The notes beneath the pieces were generated by a model that made no database searches, was not told where the DNA came from, and saw nothing but the letters and a program-made list of their open reading frames with translations. Source: Vicinamibacterales bacterium (GTDB lineage: Bacteria > Acidobacteriota > Vicinamibacteria > Vicinamibacterales > SCN-69-37). Taken from it: a stretch of DNA of 64,000 bases. Both the position numbers and the translations under genes were made by a program. The DNA lies in contig JAURFE010000003.1 of NCBI GenBank assembly GCA_030827135.1, forward strand, positions 262,923-326,922, read 5' to 3'. This document shows, one piece after another, positions 27,661 through 36,600 of the stretch (positions are counted from its first letter, which is position 1; each line of letters opens with the position of its first letter).

Positions 27661-28341
27661 GTCATTGAGGTAGTCCTCAATCCCCATCCAACCCTTACGC
27701 CCGACCACCCATTGCGCAACGTCGAGTGCGCCGCGCGCGAAGACCGCGCGGTCGCGCACGGTGTGTGTGAGGGTCACCGTTTCGCTCGGTCCGTCAAACC
27801 CGACCGTGTGTATGCCCGGAATGTTGCCTGCCCGGGTGGACGACATGTCGATCGGCCGCCCGTACCCGGCACGCTCCATCGATGTGCGCAGTGTGAGAGC
27901 GGTGCCTGATGGGGCGTCCTTTTTGTGGATGTGATGCGCTTCGTGAATCCAGGCGCCGACGCGCGCGTCGCTGGCGAACCCGGAAGCTGCGGCGTCGACC
28001 GCGCGACGAAAGACATGCAGTCCTATCGAGAAGTTCGACGCCGCCAGTGCGCCGATCCCTGACTGCATGACCAGCCGTTGCACATCCGGCTCGACCGCCT
28101 GCCATCCAGTCGTGCCAATCACCACGTTGATGCCACGCCGGCCCAGGGCGAGGACGTTGCCGAGTACGGCGTCCGGCGTGGTGAAGTCAATCGCGACATC
28201 CACGGGTTCGGTCAGCGCTTCGATGGCCATTGGCCCGCCGGCACTGGAGATGACCGACACCACCTCGCAACCGGCCTCGGCCGCCAGAGCCTCGACCAAC
28301 TGACCCATCCGTCCGTGCCCAAGCAGCAACAGTCGCGTCAT
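27640..28341 (-). CDS. dapB: 4-hydroxy-tetrahydrodipicolinate reductase
   Basis: 233 aa, slightly shorter than the E. coli enzyme (273 aa). It reduces the dapA product with NAD(P)H. The N-terminal nucleotide motif is RLLLLGHGRMGQLVE, a GxGxMG variant. VDVAIDFTTPDA and VVIGTTGW follow. The catalytic region is WIHEAHHIHKKDAPSGTAL (His pair and Lys), and the dimer tail is KGWMGIEDYLNDRL. Its final codons are made of the CACCCAACC tandem repeat, so the natural C-terminus may have been altered. The ATGA overlap with lysC (28338-28341) implies translational coupling. Confidence 0.95.
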   Translation of the reverse strand: MTRLLLLGHGRMGQLVEALAAEAGCEVVSVISSAGGPMAIEALTEPVDVAIDFTTPDAVLGNVLALGRRGINVVIGTTGWQAVEPDVQRLVMQSGIGALAASNFSIGLHVFRRAVDAAASGFASDARVGAWIHEAHHIHKKDAPSGTALTLRTSMERAGYGRPIDMSSTRAGNIPGIHTVGFDGPSETVTLTHTVRDRAVFARGALDVAQWVVGRKGWMGIEDYLNDRLGRVG

Positions 28342-29684
28342 AGGAAAAACGCCTCATGGATGCGGGCCAATGCTGCCGGCAGTTCCTTGTCCGGCAGCAC
28401 GACCGTGATATTCCTGCGTCCGGCCGCCTGCGACAACATGCGGATGGGCACGGGGCCCATCGCCCTCAGCAAGCGGCTCACGAAGGTCGCGTCCCCGGCG
28501 ATGCCTTCACCAACGGCGCACACCACCGCGAGCTGATCTTCCCTCGTCACGTCCGCGAATTCCGACAGTTCCTGAACAATCGCCGGCAGCCTCCGCACAT
28601 CGTCCACCGTCAGCGAGACGGAGACCTCTGAGGTGGTGACCACGTCAACAGAGGTCGAGTGTTTCTCGAACACACCAAACAGCCGATGCAGAAAGCCGTG
28701 CGCCATCAGCATCCGTGTCGATGCGATATCAACGACCGTCACGTTTCGCTTGGACGCCACGGCCGTGAGCGGTTGCCCGGTGGTGGCTCTCGACGCGGTG
28801 ATCAGTGTGCCGGTGGCCTTCGCGTTATGGGAATTGAGAATGCGAACCGGGATGTTCTTTGCGACCGCCGGGAGAATCGTCGATGGGTGCAGGACCTTCG
28901 CGCCGAAGTAGGCCAACTCGGAGGCTTCAGTGAACGACAGTGCAGGCACAAGCTGCGCCGAGGTGATGATGCGAGGATCGGCCGTCAGCATGCCGTCCAC
29001 GTCAGTCCAAATCTGAATTTCGGTCGCATTGAGGCAGGCGCCGACGATGGCCGCTGAGTAGTCGGACCCGCCGCGGCCGAGTGTGGTGGTGATGCCGGCA
29101 GCAGTGGCGCCCACAAAGCCGCCAATAACAGGCACCTTGCCCGCACCCACGATCGGCGCGACGTCGGCCGTCAACCGGGCTTCCGTGTCGTCCATCAACG
29201 GCGCGGCGGCGGTATACGCGTCGCTCGTCACCATCACTTGTCGTGCGTCCACCCAGGTGGCCGGCACACCATGGCTCGAGAGGACGGCGGTGACGATGTG
29301 GCTGCTGCAGAGTTCGCCGACAGCGGCGATGGTGTCGAGCCACCGTGGCGACGTGTCCTGCAGGACACTGAGGGCGCCCACGACGCGCGCCAGTTCATCG
29401 AACTGGCGTGACAGGAACCGCTCCACGTCCAGGCGCATTGCCGGATCCGAAATGACCCCCGCGACATCGATATGGCGTTCGTGCAGGTGGCGCACGGACT
29501 CTCGAGCGCCGTCAGCATCACCGGCACCCGCCTGTGCGGCCAGGCCCAGCAGTCGGTCGGTCGCGCCCCCGAGCGCGGAGACCACCACGACAGGCCGATC
29601 AGACGTCCCGCTGACGATGTCGACCAGCCGGCTGATGGCCGCGCGATCCGCCACCGAGGTGCCCCCGAACTTCAGGACAACCAT
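28338..29684 (-). CDS. lysC: Aspartate kinase
   Basis: 448 aa, the length of a monofunctional enzyme such as E. coli LysC (449 aa). It phosphorylates aspartate at the head of the lysine/threonine/methionine branch. VVLKFGGTSVAD opens the kinase domain, and GRGGSDYSAAI and IWTDVDGMLTADPRI mark the ATP and aspartate sites. ACT regulatory domains occupy about 300-448 (VTVVDIASTRMLMAHGFLH, then a second one), so feedback inhibition by lysine or threonine is likely. Its start overlaps the asd stop by 13 bp, and it overlaps dapB by 4 bp. Confidence 0.95.
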   Translation of the reverse strand: MVVLKFGGTSVADRAAISRLVDIVSGTSDRPVVVVSALGGATDRLLGLAAQAGAGDADGARESVRHLHERHIDVAGVISDPAMRLDVERFLSRQFDELARVVGALSVLQDTSPRWLDTIAAVGELCSSHIVTAVLSSHGVPATWVDARQVMVTSDAYTAAAPLMDDTEARLTADVAPIVGAGKVPVIGGFVGATAAGITTTLGRGGSDYSAAIVGACLNATEIQIWTDVDGMLTADPRIITSAQLVPALSFTEASELAYFGAKVLHPSTILPAVAKNIPVRILNSHNAKATGTLITASRATTGQPLTAVASKRNVTVVDIASTRMLMAHGFLHRLFGVFEKHSTSVDVVTTSEVSVSLTVDDVRRLPAIVQELSEFADVTREDQLAVVCAVGEGIAGDATFVSRLLRAMGPVPIRMLSQAAGRRNITVVLPDKELPAALARIHEAFFL

Positions 29685-30715
29685 GAACCCTCGGCGGCCA
29701 TCAGTTCTGCATTGAGAATCGAGGCGCCGGCCGCACCGCGCACGGTGTTGTGGCCAAGCGTCACAAAGCGATGTGTAAAGACCGGACAGGTCCGCACACG
29801 ACCAACCGACACGGTCATGCCGCCACCAAGGTCTGCGTCCAGTCTTGGTTGCGGACGATTTGGGCTGTCATGGACGACGATCGCCGGCACCGGGGCCGTG
29901 GGAAGCTTCAACTCCTGGGGCCGGCCGGCAAACACCCGGAACGCCTCCACAACCGCGTCAACGGTGGGACGGCTCGCAAGGTCCACGGACACGGTCATCG
30001 TGTGCCCATCGATCACAGGCACACGATTGGTGTGCGCACTGATCAGCACCGGATGCGACACGCGCCCGCCGTCGCTGCCAAGAATCTTCGCGGCTTCCGT
30101 TTCGATCTTCTCTTCTTCGCCGCCGATATACGGCACCAGGTTGCCGAGGATGTCGAATGAAGGAACGCCCGGGTACCCGGCACCTGACACGGCCTGCATG
30201 GTCGACACCACCGCGCGGGTGAGCCCGAACTGGCGCAGCGGCGCCATCGCCATCGCAAGCACCACCGTTGAACAATTCGGGTTGGTCACAATTGCGCCCG
30301 GCCAGCCTTTCACCCGTCGTTGTTCATCGAGCAAGGCCAGATGATCGGCGTTGACCTCAGGAATCAGCAGCGGCACCAGTGGATCCATGCGATGGTTGCG
30401 CGCGTTGCTGAGCACGATGTGACCCGCCTGTGCGAACGCGGTCTCGACATCTCCGGCCACCGAGGCATCCAGCGCCGAAAACACCACTTTCGGGCCGCGA
30501 CCCGGCACACACCCATGCATCGTCATCGCCCTGACATCATCGGACGCCGGCACCGGCAGCCGCCACGGGGCCGCGGCGTCATACCGTTTCCCTTCCGACC
30601 GCTCACTCGCCGCCAGCCACGTCACCTTGAACCAGGGATGTCCTGCCAGCTTGCTGATGAACTGCTGCCCCACCATTCCGGTGGCTCCGAGTACGCCGAC
30701 TTCAATCACTCTCAC
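29672..30715 (-). CDS. asd: Aspartate-semialdehyde dehydrogenase (archaeal/fungal-type)
   Basis: 347 aa from the GTG at 30715 (another GTG at 30709). NADPH-dependent reduction of aspartyl phosphate. The N-terminus VIEVGVLGATGMVGQQF binds the nucleotide, the nucleophile Cys is in VTNPNCSTVV, and the catalytic His in SAHTNRVPVIDGHT. The WLAASERSEGKRYDAA segment and overall length match the branch found in archaea and fungi rather than the E. coli type. It is the first gene of the lysine operon, 70 bp after a terminator-like hairpin. Confidence 0.94.
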   Translation of the reverse strand: MRVIEVGVLGATGMVGQQFISKLAGHPWFKVTWLAASERSEGKRYDAAAPWRLPVPASDDVRAMTMHGCVPGRGPKVVFSALDASVAGDVETAFAQAGHIVLSNARNHRMDPLVPLLIPEVNADHLALLDEQRRVKGWPGAIVTNPNCSTVVLAMAMAPLRQFGLTRAVVSTMQAVSGAGYPGVPSFDILGNLVPYIGGEEEKIETEAAKILGSDGGRVSHPVLISAHTNRVPVIDGHTMTVSVDLASRPTVDAVVEAFRVFAGRPQELKLPTAPVPAIVVHDSPNRPQPRLDADLGGGMTVSVGRVRTCPVFTHRFVTLGHNTVRGAAGASILNAELMAAEGSWLS

Positions 30716-30722
30716 AACGCCC

Positions 30723-30756
30723 CCCAACCCCACCCAACCTCACCCAACCTCACGGA
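30723..30756. repeat. CACCCAACC tandem repeat upstream of asd
   Basis: CCCCAACCCCACCCAACC followed by TCACCCAACCTCACGG is the same tandem seen at 27632-27659 and in part at 30970-30985. It lies between the hairpin and the asd start, overlapping the place where a ribosome binding site would be expected. Confidence 0.5.
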
Positions 30757-30784
30757 GGGCTGACGCCCTTGTGCCTTACAAACG

Positions 30785-30822
30785 CAAAAAACCCGCTGGG
30801 CGCGATGCGCATCAGCGGGTTT
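30785..30822 (-). terminator. Intrinsic terminator in the asd leader
   Basis: On the minus strand AACCCGCTG (30821-30813) and CAGCGGGTT (30798-30790) pair perfectly over 9 bp with a 14-nt loop, and the stem is followed by a run of six T. It lies 70 nt before the asd start and downstream of a short leader ORF, so it can end either the upstream Gfo/Idh operon or act as an attenuator of the lysine operon. Confidence 0.75.
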
Positions 30823-30861
30823 AAGGTACGGCTCCGACTTGTTTTCAGCGTCTGCTGTTTG

Positions 30862-30933
30862 TCAGGCTGTCGCTCCACTCGCCAATGCGCGCGGGACCCG
30901 CTTCAGCGAGGCCCGCTTGATCTTCATTTCCAT
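30862..30933 (-). CDS. Possible 23-aa leader peptide of the lysine operon
   Basis: ATG 30933 to TGA 30862 encodes 23 residues beginning MEMKIKRASLKRV, with three Lys and four Arg. AGG stands 5 nt before the ATG. The ORF precedes the intrinsic terminator by about 40 nt, the geometry of a translational attenuator, though three lysines in eleven codons is a modest concentration. An in-frame ATG at 30948 would lengthen it to 28 residues but has no ribosome binding site. Coding status is inferred from position only. Confidence 0.4.
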   Translation of the reverse strand: MEMKIKRASLKRVPRALASGATA

Positions 30934-30972
30934 ACGCCTGGCAAACATTGCGGAGGGGAGAATACCACAACC

Positions 30973-32211
30973 TCACCCAACCCTCCCCAGGTCCACCGTC
31001 ACTTCTTTCCCCGTCACGATCGCCTGATTGGCCAGGATGCCCACGATCGACGCACGTGCGCCCTCCTCCATCGAACAGACAACCGGCGCACCTTCGGTGA
31101 CACTCTTCAGAAAGTCCATCAACGAGTAGTACAGCGATGGATGCGGCAGGCCGACCCCCGCCTGCAGCTGTCCTTGTTCGGCCAGTTGTGTGGCGTTCGC
31201 AATCAGCACGATGCCTTCTTCCTCCAGCACCTGCTGCCGGGTGGCGTACACCTCCCAGCCCTGCGTCGGGGCGTCGGGTTCCTTGAACATCCACCCGTGC
31301 GACCACATCAGCCGCACCGATCCATTGATGCCGTTGATCAGCTCGTACTGGCCGCCGTACGAATTGGCCAGAGTCGCGCTGTACCGCAACACCGCGCCGT
31401 CGGTCCAGATCAGATCGAGATCGATCGTGTCGGCCACCGTGCGACCGTCCTTGTGATGCCGAACGGAACCGCGCCCTGTGATCCGCTCCGGATAGGAGCC
31501 GCGGCACCAATGGAACACGTCGAATTGCAGCGCACCGACTTCGCCGGCCAACCCCGTGGAGACGGCCGGGTCGAGGCGCCAGCTCGCCTGCGCGTCACTT
31601 TCGCCCGCACTCGCCGGAAACCGCCACGACGTCTTGCGATGCCACTGCCCCGACATCGAGACGATGTCGCGGAGTTCCGACCGAACGAGGGGCTGAGCTC
31701 GTCGATAGGTGGGATTCGACCGGGCCTGGAACCCGGCCTGGCACACAGTCCTGGTGCCGGCAGCCGCAGTCGCCACCGCCAGACAATCCTCGATCGTCGA
31801 TGCAATCGGGGCTTCGCAGTAGACATGACGTCCGGCCGCAATCACGTCTTCGACAATGGCGCGATGAAGATGGGTCGGCGTGGCGACAATGACGGCAGTG
31901 ATGTCGGGTCGGGTTTCAAGCATCACTTTGTGATCGGTGAAGTGTGCGGCCGTGGCGGCGCGCGGCCTGGCCAGCGTGAGGCGGCCTTCGAGGCGATCAC
32001 AGATCGCGGCCACACTCACCTGTGGAATCTTCTGAAGTTCCGCCAGGATGGCGCGGCCGTGACGTCCGAGCCCGATCACCGCCACATTTGTGGCGGCTGC
32101 CTGCGATAACCGCGGCAACAAGTCCGCCAGATCAGGTACCAGCGCCAGTCCTGCCAGCGCACCGACGGTCCGGGTGATGAACGCGCGTCTATCGTGTGGT
32201 GGTTTCACCAT
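30973..32211 (-). CDS. Gfo/Idh/MocA-family oxidoreductase with Tat-like signal (third copy)
   Basis: 412 aa. The N-terminus has DRRAFITRTVGALAGLALV, resembling a twin-arginine signal, then the Rossmann motif NVAVIGLGRHGRAIL. The catalytic-type motif EAPIASTIEDCLAVA stands where the family has EKPxa, so the usual lysine of the EKP motif is replaced by Ala. The C-terminal sheet domain is intact (GEVGALQFDVFHW). NAD(P)-dependent sugar or inositol oxidoreductases belong here; loss of the EKP lysine makes dehydrogenase activity uncertain. Its start lies inside the end of the ApbE gene. Confidence 0.85.
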   Translation of the reverse strand: MVKPPHDRRAFITRTVGALAGLALVPDLADLLPRLSQAAATNVAVIGLGRHGRAILAELQKIPQVSVAAICDRLEGRLTLARPRAATAAHFTDHKVMLETRPDITAVIVATPTHLHRAIVEDVIAAGRHVYCEAPIASTIEDCLAVATAAAGTRTVCQAGFQARSNPTYRRAQPLVRSELRDIVSMSGQWHRKTSWRFPASAGESDAQASWRLDPAVSTGLAGEVGALQFDVFHWCRGSYPERITGRGSVRHHKDGRTVADTIDLDLIWTDGAVLRYSATLANSYGGQYELINGINGSVRLMWSHGWMFKEPDAPTQGWEVYATRQQVLEEEGIVLIANATQLAEQGQLQAGVGLPHPSLYYSLMDFLKSVTEGAPVVCSMEEGARASIVGILANQAIVTGKEVTVDLGRVG

Positions 32212-32896
32212 GGGCGTAGCCTACCGGAAAAGTGGACGGTGCTCGACCAAGAACCACCAGCGCGGTCGCCCACGCATCGCAGACACGCGCCGACGGGCCG
32301 GTCACAACGACGGGATGGGGGCTGGTCACAGTGACAGGCACCTTCGTCCGGGGATCGATGATGTGCGCGGTGGCCTGGGAGGAGGCGTCCGAGACGGCGA
32401 ACGCGGTGTCTGCAAGATGGAGCGCACGGGTCTCCACTGACACCCGCCACGGGTGGCCGGCGGGGTCGAGACCCAGGGCGATACCGCTGCTGGTACCGCC
32501 GTGCATGAACGCCGTCGTGACACCGTGGCGCCGCAGCAATCTGGCACAGCAGTCGAGGGCGTGCCCCTTGCCGATGCCACCGAGGTCGATGGACATCCCC
32601 TCGCGGGTGAATCGGATCGTGTGCGACGTCGCGTCGAGGATCAGCGCATCGGCATCACCCCGGGTGATGTCGAACGCGCCACCCGAGTCGCGCCAGGCCA
32701 GACTGGCATCAGTCAGCAGGTCCCAGGTGTCGTCGTCACATCGCACCACCTCATGGGCGGCGGTGCGGTTGACGTGCGACACCCAGCTGTCGGGCGCAAA
32801 GCGGCTCAGGCGGTGATGCCAGTCCTCCACTTCGGCCATGACAAGTTCGCCGATCGCCTGTGAGGTCGCAGCCACCAGTTCAAACCGCGTCCCCAT
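32189..32896 (-). CDS. apbE: FAD:protein FMN transferase (ApbE family)
   Basis: 235 aa, shorter than typical ApbE (about 300-340 aa) and without a signal peptide at this start. MGTRFELVA (FAD-binding opening), RFAPDSWVSHVN, SGGAFDIT, SIDLGGIGKGHALD (Mg/FAD site), and the HIIDPRTKVPV block are canonical. ApbE attaches FMN to Thr of flavoproteins such as NqrB/C or periplasmic reductases; no obvious target is encoded in the window. The frame is open without an ATG upstream back to the previous gene, so the true start could be earlier. It overlaps the next Gfo/Idh gene by 23 bp. Confidence 0.85.
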   Translation of the reverse strand: MGTRFELVAATSQAIGELVMAEVEDWHHRLSRFAPDSWVSHVNRTAAHEVVRCDDDTWDLLTDASLAWRDSGGAFDITRGDADALILDATSHTIRFTREGMSIDLGGIGKGHALDCCARLLRRHGVTTAFMHGGTSSGIALGLDPAGHPWRVSVETRALHLADTAFAVSDASSQATAHIIDPRTKVPVTVTSPHPVVVTGPSARVCDAWATALVVLGRAPSTFPVGYAHGETTTR

Positions 32897-32928
32897 GGCC
32901 GCGGTCGCAAATCGCCGGAGGTCGTCGC

Positions 32929-34230
32929 TCAGAGCTTGCGGACCTTGCCGCTTCTCGGGTCGTACCCGAAGGCGGCCTTCTCCCAGAATGAGCGCTGCGC
33001 GAGATCAACGATCACCATGACCTTGGTGCCGAGTTCCACGTCGCTTCGTGGCTGCTGACGCGTCCGGATGCAATCGATCCAATGCCGGCGCAGCGTCTCC
33101 TGCGCGTCGAGCACTTCACCTTCCGGCGCAATCTCCCGTTCCTCGACCTCGTCCGCCCAGATCCGCTCCGGGCGAATGATCGCGTTGCGGCCGCCGACAA
33201 ACAGGTTGGCCTTGTGCCCCCGGATAATTCGTTCCAGTCCGAGTTCGTTGCACGTGGACCCGGCCACCACCATTGTGTGATCCTGCTCGAAGTCGATATT
33301 GATGTTGATCTGGTCAGGATTCTCCATCGCCTTGTCGATCATGTGGCCGCCGGTGGCAACCACGCGCGTGGGCCAGCCGACGTTGAGCGCCTTCAGCGTC
33401 GGCGTGACGTGATGCACCAGCAGGTCGCCGATGATCCCCGACGAGTACTTCTTGTAGCGACGCCACCGCGCGTAAATCAGCGGATCCCAGCGGACCTTGC
33501 CGAGCGGCTTGCACCACTCATCCCAGTCGAGATTCGTGCCGGGATTCCACGCCTTGTCCAGCGCGTAGTAGTTCCATTCACCCGTCTTCGAATTGCGGCA
33601 ATAACTCGTCTGGCTCCAGACGGGTTTGCCGATGGCCCCTTCGGCAATCAGTTTCTCGGCCGCCATGTAACTGGGCGTCATCACAAACTGTGTGCCGACA
33701 CAGACAATGACCTGGGGATTGGCCTGCGCGACCTTCCTCAGACGCTGCGCGTCCTTGAGGTTGAGCGTCATCGGCTTCTCGACGTACACGTCCTTGCCCG
33801 CCTTGATGGCATCCTCCGCGACGCGGCCGTGCCAGTGTTCGGGGGTGGCAATCAGGACCCCATGGATGTCGGGACGCGCGAGCACCTCCTGATACCGGCG
33901 ATAGGTCGGCACATCGCTGTTCTGCAGCCGATCGACCTGCGTCTTGGCATTGGCTGCGCGGGGGTCACACAGATCGCACAGCGCTTCGATGCGCACAGGA
34001 CGGCCATCACGCGCATTACGCGCAAACCCCTGCGCGTGCCCGGTGCCCATCCCCCCGGTGCCGATGATGGCGATCTTGACGACATCGCCTTCGGCCAGCG
34101 GCGCGCGGGGCCGTGCCTGTGGGACGGGGTCCAGATCCTCGGCCGCGTCCACCTCCCGCGCGGCCATCCCAGCCGCCATCGCTGCCGCCGCCGTCGTCTT
34201 CAGAAAATCACGCCGTGTCTTCACGCTCAT
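32929..34230 (-). CDS. Gfo/Idh/MocA-family oxidoreductase, Tat-exported (second copy)
   Basis: 433 aa. Clear twin-arginine signal ([20 protein letters not shown]). Rossmann motif [16 protein letters not shown], then [15 protein letters not shown] and VYVEKPMTL with the family's EKP lysine. The C-terminal domain includes [18 protein letters not shown] and [11 protein letters not shown]. The group is the Tat-exported Gfo/Idh subfamily, which is thought to oxidise sugars in the periplasm with tightly held NAD(P). Its start overlaps the stop of the sugar isomerase gene in an ATGA arrangement. Confidence 0.9.
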   Translation of the reverse strand: MSVKTRRDFLKTTAAAAMAAGMAAREVDAAEDLDPVPQARPRAPLAEGDVVKIAIIGTGGMGTGHAQGFARNARDGRPVRIEALCDLCDPRAANAKTQVDRLQNSDVPTYRRYQEVLARPDIHGVLIATPEHWHGRVAEDAIKAGKDVYVEKPMTLNLKDAQRLRKVAQANPQVIVCVGTQFVMTPSYMAAEKLIAEGAIGKPVWSQTSYCRNSKTGEWNYYALDKAWNPGTNLDWDEWCKPLGKVRWDPLIYARWRRYKKYSSGIIGDLLVHHVTPTLKALNVGWPTRVVATGGHMIDKAMENPDQININIDFEQDHTMVVAGSTCNELGLERIIRGHKANLFVGGRNAIIRPERIWADEVEEREIAPEGEVLDAQETLRRHWIDCIRTRQQPRSDVELGTKVMVIVDLAQRSFWEKAAFGYDPRSGKVRKL

Positions 34231-35126
34231 CGGGATATCTCCGTTCGAATGCGTTCAAGCAACTGCTTTGTTTTGGCGATGCCTTCACGTTCAGGCAACT
34301 TCGATCCCTCATATTCGATGCCCACCCACGATCGGTACCCGGCATCGAGCACGATCTTCATGAGGCGCCGGTAGTCCTTCTGCGCCTCGTCGCCGTTCTC
34401 GGCAAAGTCATGCGTCTTCGCCGAGACGGCCTTGGCGAAGGGCATCAGGTCGGTGACGCCCTGGTAGCGGTCGTATTCGTAGAAGTTGCCGAAGTCGGGC
34501 AGCGTGCCGCAGCGGGGATGGTCCACCATCTTCATGACGCCGGCCAGCCACTGGCCGTTGGACGACAGGCCGCCGTGATTCTCCACCACGACATTCAGAT
34601 TCATCGGCGCGGCGATGTCGGTGAGCTTCCGCAAACCGTCAGCCGCAAGTTTCTGCTGCTCCTCGAACGAACCGACGCTCGCGGCATTCACCCGAATGGT
34701 GACGCAACCGAGCACCTTCGCGGCTTCGAGCCACTTGCGGTGATTCTCGACAGCCTGGTCACGCACGGTCGCGTCGGGGTCACCGAGGCGGCCTTCGCCG
34801 TCGACCATGATCAGCCACTGCGTGACGCCTTCACCGGCCGCGCGCGTGTTCATCTCGGCAAGGTAGGCCGCATCCCGTGCCCTGTCCTTGAAGAACGAAT
34901 TCACATACTCGATGCCGTCGATACCAAAGTCGCGTTTGGCCACCCGGGCAAAGTCGAGGTGATCGATTTCCTTGGCCCGCAGCGTCCGGTGGAGCGACCA
35001 CTGGGCGAGCGAAATCCGGAACAGCGGCGCCGATTGCGAGGCTGCCCACACGTCCGAGAAGGGCGCCACCGCCATCGCCCCGACCGTCGTCTGTAAAAAC
35101 GTCCGCCTGGTCCACTCACCGCTCAT
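34227..35126 (-). CDS. Sugar phosphate isomerase/epimerase-like TIM barrel, Tat-exported
   Basis: 299 aa from ATG 35126, with GGGAGGAAG upstream and a twin-arginine signal ([18 protein letters not shown]). The xylose-isomerase-like TIM barrel is visible: [46 protein letters not shown] (metal Glu/His) and [10 protein letters not shown] (metal Glu). Related enzymes epimerise or isomerise sugars or keto-sugars with divalent metal. It overlaps both neighbours by 4 bp (ATGA at 35123-35126 and 34227-34230), so it is strictly co-translated with the two Gfo/Idh genes. Confidence 0.9.
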   Translation of the reverse strand: MSGEWTRRTFLQTTVGAMAVAPFSDVWAASQSAPLFRISLAQWSLHRTLRAKEIDHLDFARVAKRDFGIDGIEYVNSFFKDRARDAAYLAEMNTRAAGEGVTQWLIMVDGEGRLGDPDATVRDQAVENHRKWLEAAKVLGCVTIRVNAASVGSFEEQQKLAADGLRKLTDIAAPMNLNVVVENHGGLSSNGQWLAGVMKMVDHPRCGTLPDFGNFYEYDRYQGVTDLMPFAKAVSAKTHDFAENGDEAQKDYRRLMKIVLDAGYRSWVGIEYEGSKLPEREGIAKTKQLLERIRTEISR

Positions 35127-36244
35127 GACTTCCTCCCAGCCACCTTGACGACTCGCCCGCCGTTGGCCGCCGATCGATCCACGGCCATACAGACCCGCAT
35201 CGTGACGTCCGCGTCGAACACATTCAGGTGTGTCTCGCGTTTCTCGAGCACACACGCCACAAGCTCATCAATCTCGCCCTGGAAGGGGTGGTGTGCAACA
35301 TCCGCCGACCCCGGCATGATTGTCTCCACCCGAATCGCCCGGGCGCCGGTTGACGTCACGACTTCGTGGAAGGTGACGTCGAGGAACGGACACGCGCGGC
35401 GCAGGGCGTCCGGATCAACTGGCGTATCCTGCCAGAGAATCAGGTCGTCACGAAGGGTCGCCCGGTCCCCCATCATCTCGACGCCAAACGTGTACGGCAG
35501 CTGCAGATCGGTGGAACTGACCAACTGGGCGAGCACGGGTTGTCCGCGTCTTGCGCCGCTCGGTGTCATGGTCAGATTGGCGATCACGGATGTCGGCCAC
35601 TGGTAACCGGCCGTGATCGTGGACTGGAATGCCGAGACCTCGGTCACTTCCAGGCCGGTGCACCATCGGAGTGCATCCACGGCGTGGCACCCTGCGGCCA
35701 ACAGATGGCTGCGGCCGCTCTTCTTTGTCCGCACCCACGACCAGCCGGAATACCAGTCGGTCACACGCGACAAGTACTGGAAGCGCGCAAACACCAGCCG
35801 CCCCAGCCAACCCTCCTCACGCAGCCATCGCGCGAAGCGCAGATACGGGTTGTAGTGCAATTCAAAGGACACGATGGTCCGCACGCCGGCCGCGCGCACC
35901 GCGTCCCGGATACGTCGCAGTTCAGCCTCATCGAGGCCCGTGGGTTTTTCGAGCAGGATGTGTTTGCCGGCTTGTGCGGCTGCCACCGCCTGGCCAACAT
36001 GCAGGTGGTTCGGCGTCGCGATGGAGATGATGTCAACGTCAGGCGCGGTCAGCAGGTCCCGGAATCGCGTGGTAAACCGCGCGTCGGGAAACGTCAGACC
36101 CGCGTCAGCAAGTCGTGCCCTCGCCCGTGTCTCGTCCCGGCCGCACAACGCCACAACCCGGCACCGTGGATTCTTCGCAAACGCCGAAAGATGCTGAGTC
36201 GCGACCCAGCCCACCCCCACAAGGCCAACCCCCAACGTCTGCAC
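35123..36244 (-). CDS. Gfo/Idh/MocA-family oxidoreductase, cytoplasmic type (first copy)
   Basis: 373 aa without a signal peptide. [16 protein letters not shown] forms the nucleotide site, then [15 protein letters not shown] and LLEKPTGL (EKP lysine), and [20 protein letters not shown] in the hinge. The C-terminal domain carries [13 protein letters not shown], which holds the conserved His pair region. Likely an NAD(P)-dependent oxidoreductase acting on a sugar or cyclitol. It starts 33 bp after the small membrane protein gene and overlaps the isomerase gene. Confidence 0.9.
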   Translation of the reverse strand: MQTLGVGLVGVGWVATQHLSAFAKNPRCRVVALCGRDETRARARLADAGLTFPDARFTTRFRDLLTAPDVDIISIATPNHLHVGQAVAAAQAGKHILLEKPTGLDEAELRRIRDAVRAAGVRTIVSFELHYNPYLRFARWLREEGWLGRLVFARFQYLSRVTDWYSGWSWVRTKKSGRSHLLAAGCHAVDALRWCTGLEVTEVSAFQSTITAGYQWPTSVIANLTMTPSGARRGQPVLAQLVSSTDLQLPYTFGVEMMGDRATLRDDLILWQDTPVDPDALRRACPFLDVTFHEVVTSTGARAIRVETIMPGSADVAHHPFQGEIDELVACVLEKRETHLNVFDADVTMRVCMAVDRSAANGGRVVKVAGRKS

Positions 36245-36276
36245 GGGGGAAGCATACGACAGGTTCTTCTATCACC

Positions 36277-36600
36277 TCATCGGGGCTTGAGGGCCAGCCG
36301 GAACGCAATGGCGCCCAGCACCAACGCTGCGCCCACGCTGGGCAGCACGCCGATCCGCTCAGACCACTGCGCGCGACTGAAGAACAGCCACCAGCTGAGG
36401 AGGCCGACAAACGCGAGCAGGCCCCCGAAGAGACCGAGCATCCCAAGCGGCATGCCGACCAGCTCCGAGTCCGGCACCAGCGCCGGCACGCCATAGGTCA
36501 GCAATAACTGGACTGTGACGAGGACGATACCGGGCGTGAGGCGGAGGCGTTTGCCCATGCCCGAACTCGGGCGGAGAGCGGCCACTACTTGTTCCTGCAT
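36277..36600 (-). CDS. Small three-helix membrane protein, likely a truncated membrane anchor
   Basis: 107 aa from ATG 36600, or 93 aa from ATG 36558; the first overlaps the DUF1080 gene's end. Three membrane helices (GIVLVTVQLLLTYGVPALV, MLGLFGGLLAFVGLLSWWLFF, VGALLVLGAIAF-like) surround SRAQWSERIG. This resembles the N-terminal anchor of Acidobacterial membrane-bound PQQ-propeller proteins, whose propeller would normally follow; here the gene ends after ALKPR. It may be a truncated derivative or a genuinely small protein. Confidence 0.55.
   Translation of the reverse strand: MQEQVVAALRPSSGMGKRLRLTPGIVLVTVQLLLTYGVPALVPDSELVGMPLGMLGLFGGLLAFVGLLSWWLFFSRAQWSERIGVLPSVGAALVLGAIAFRLALKPR

Noticed and set aside
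32189-32211. Overlap of the ApbE and Gfo/Idh genes as an annotation error
   Set aside because: The Gfo/Idh Tat signal needs its start there and the ApbE end is normal; overlaps are the rule in this operon.
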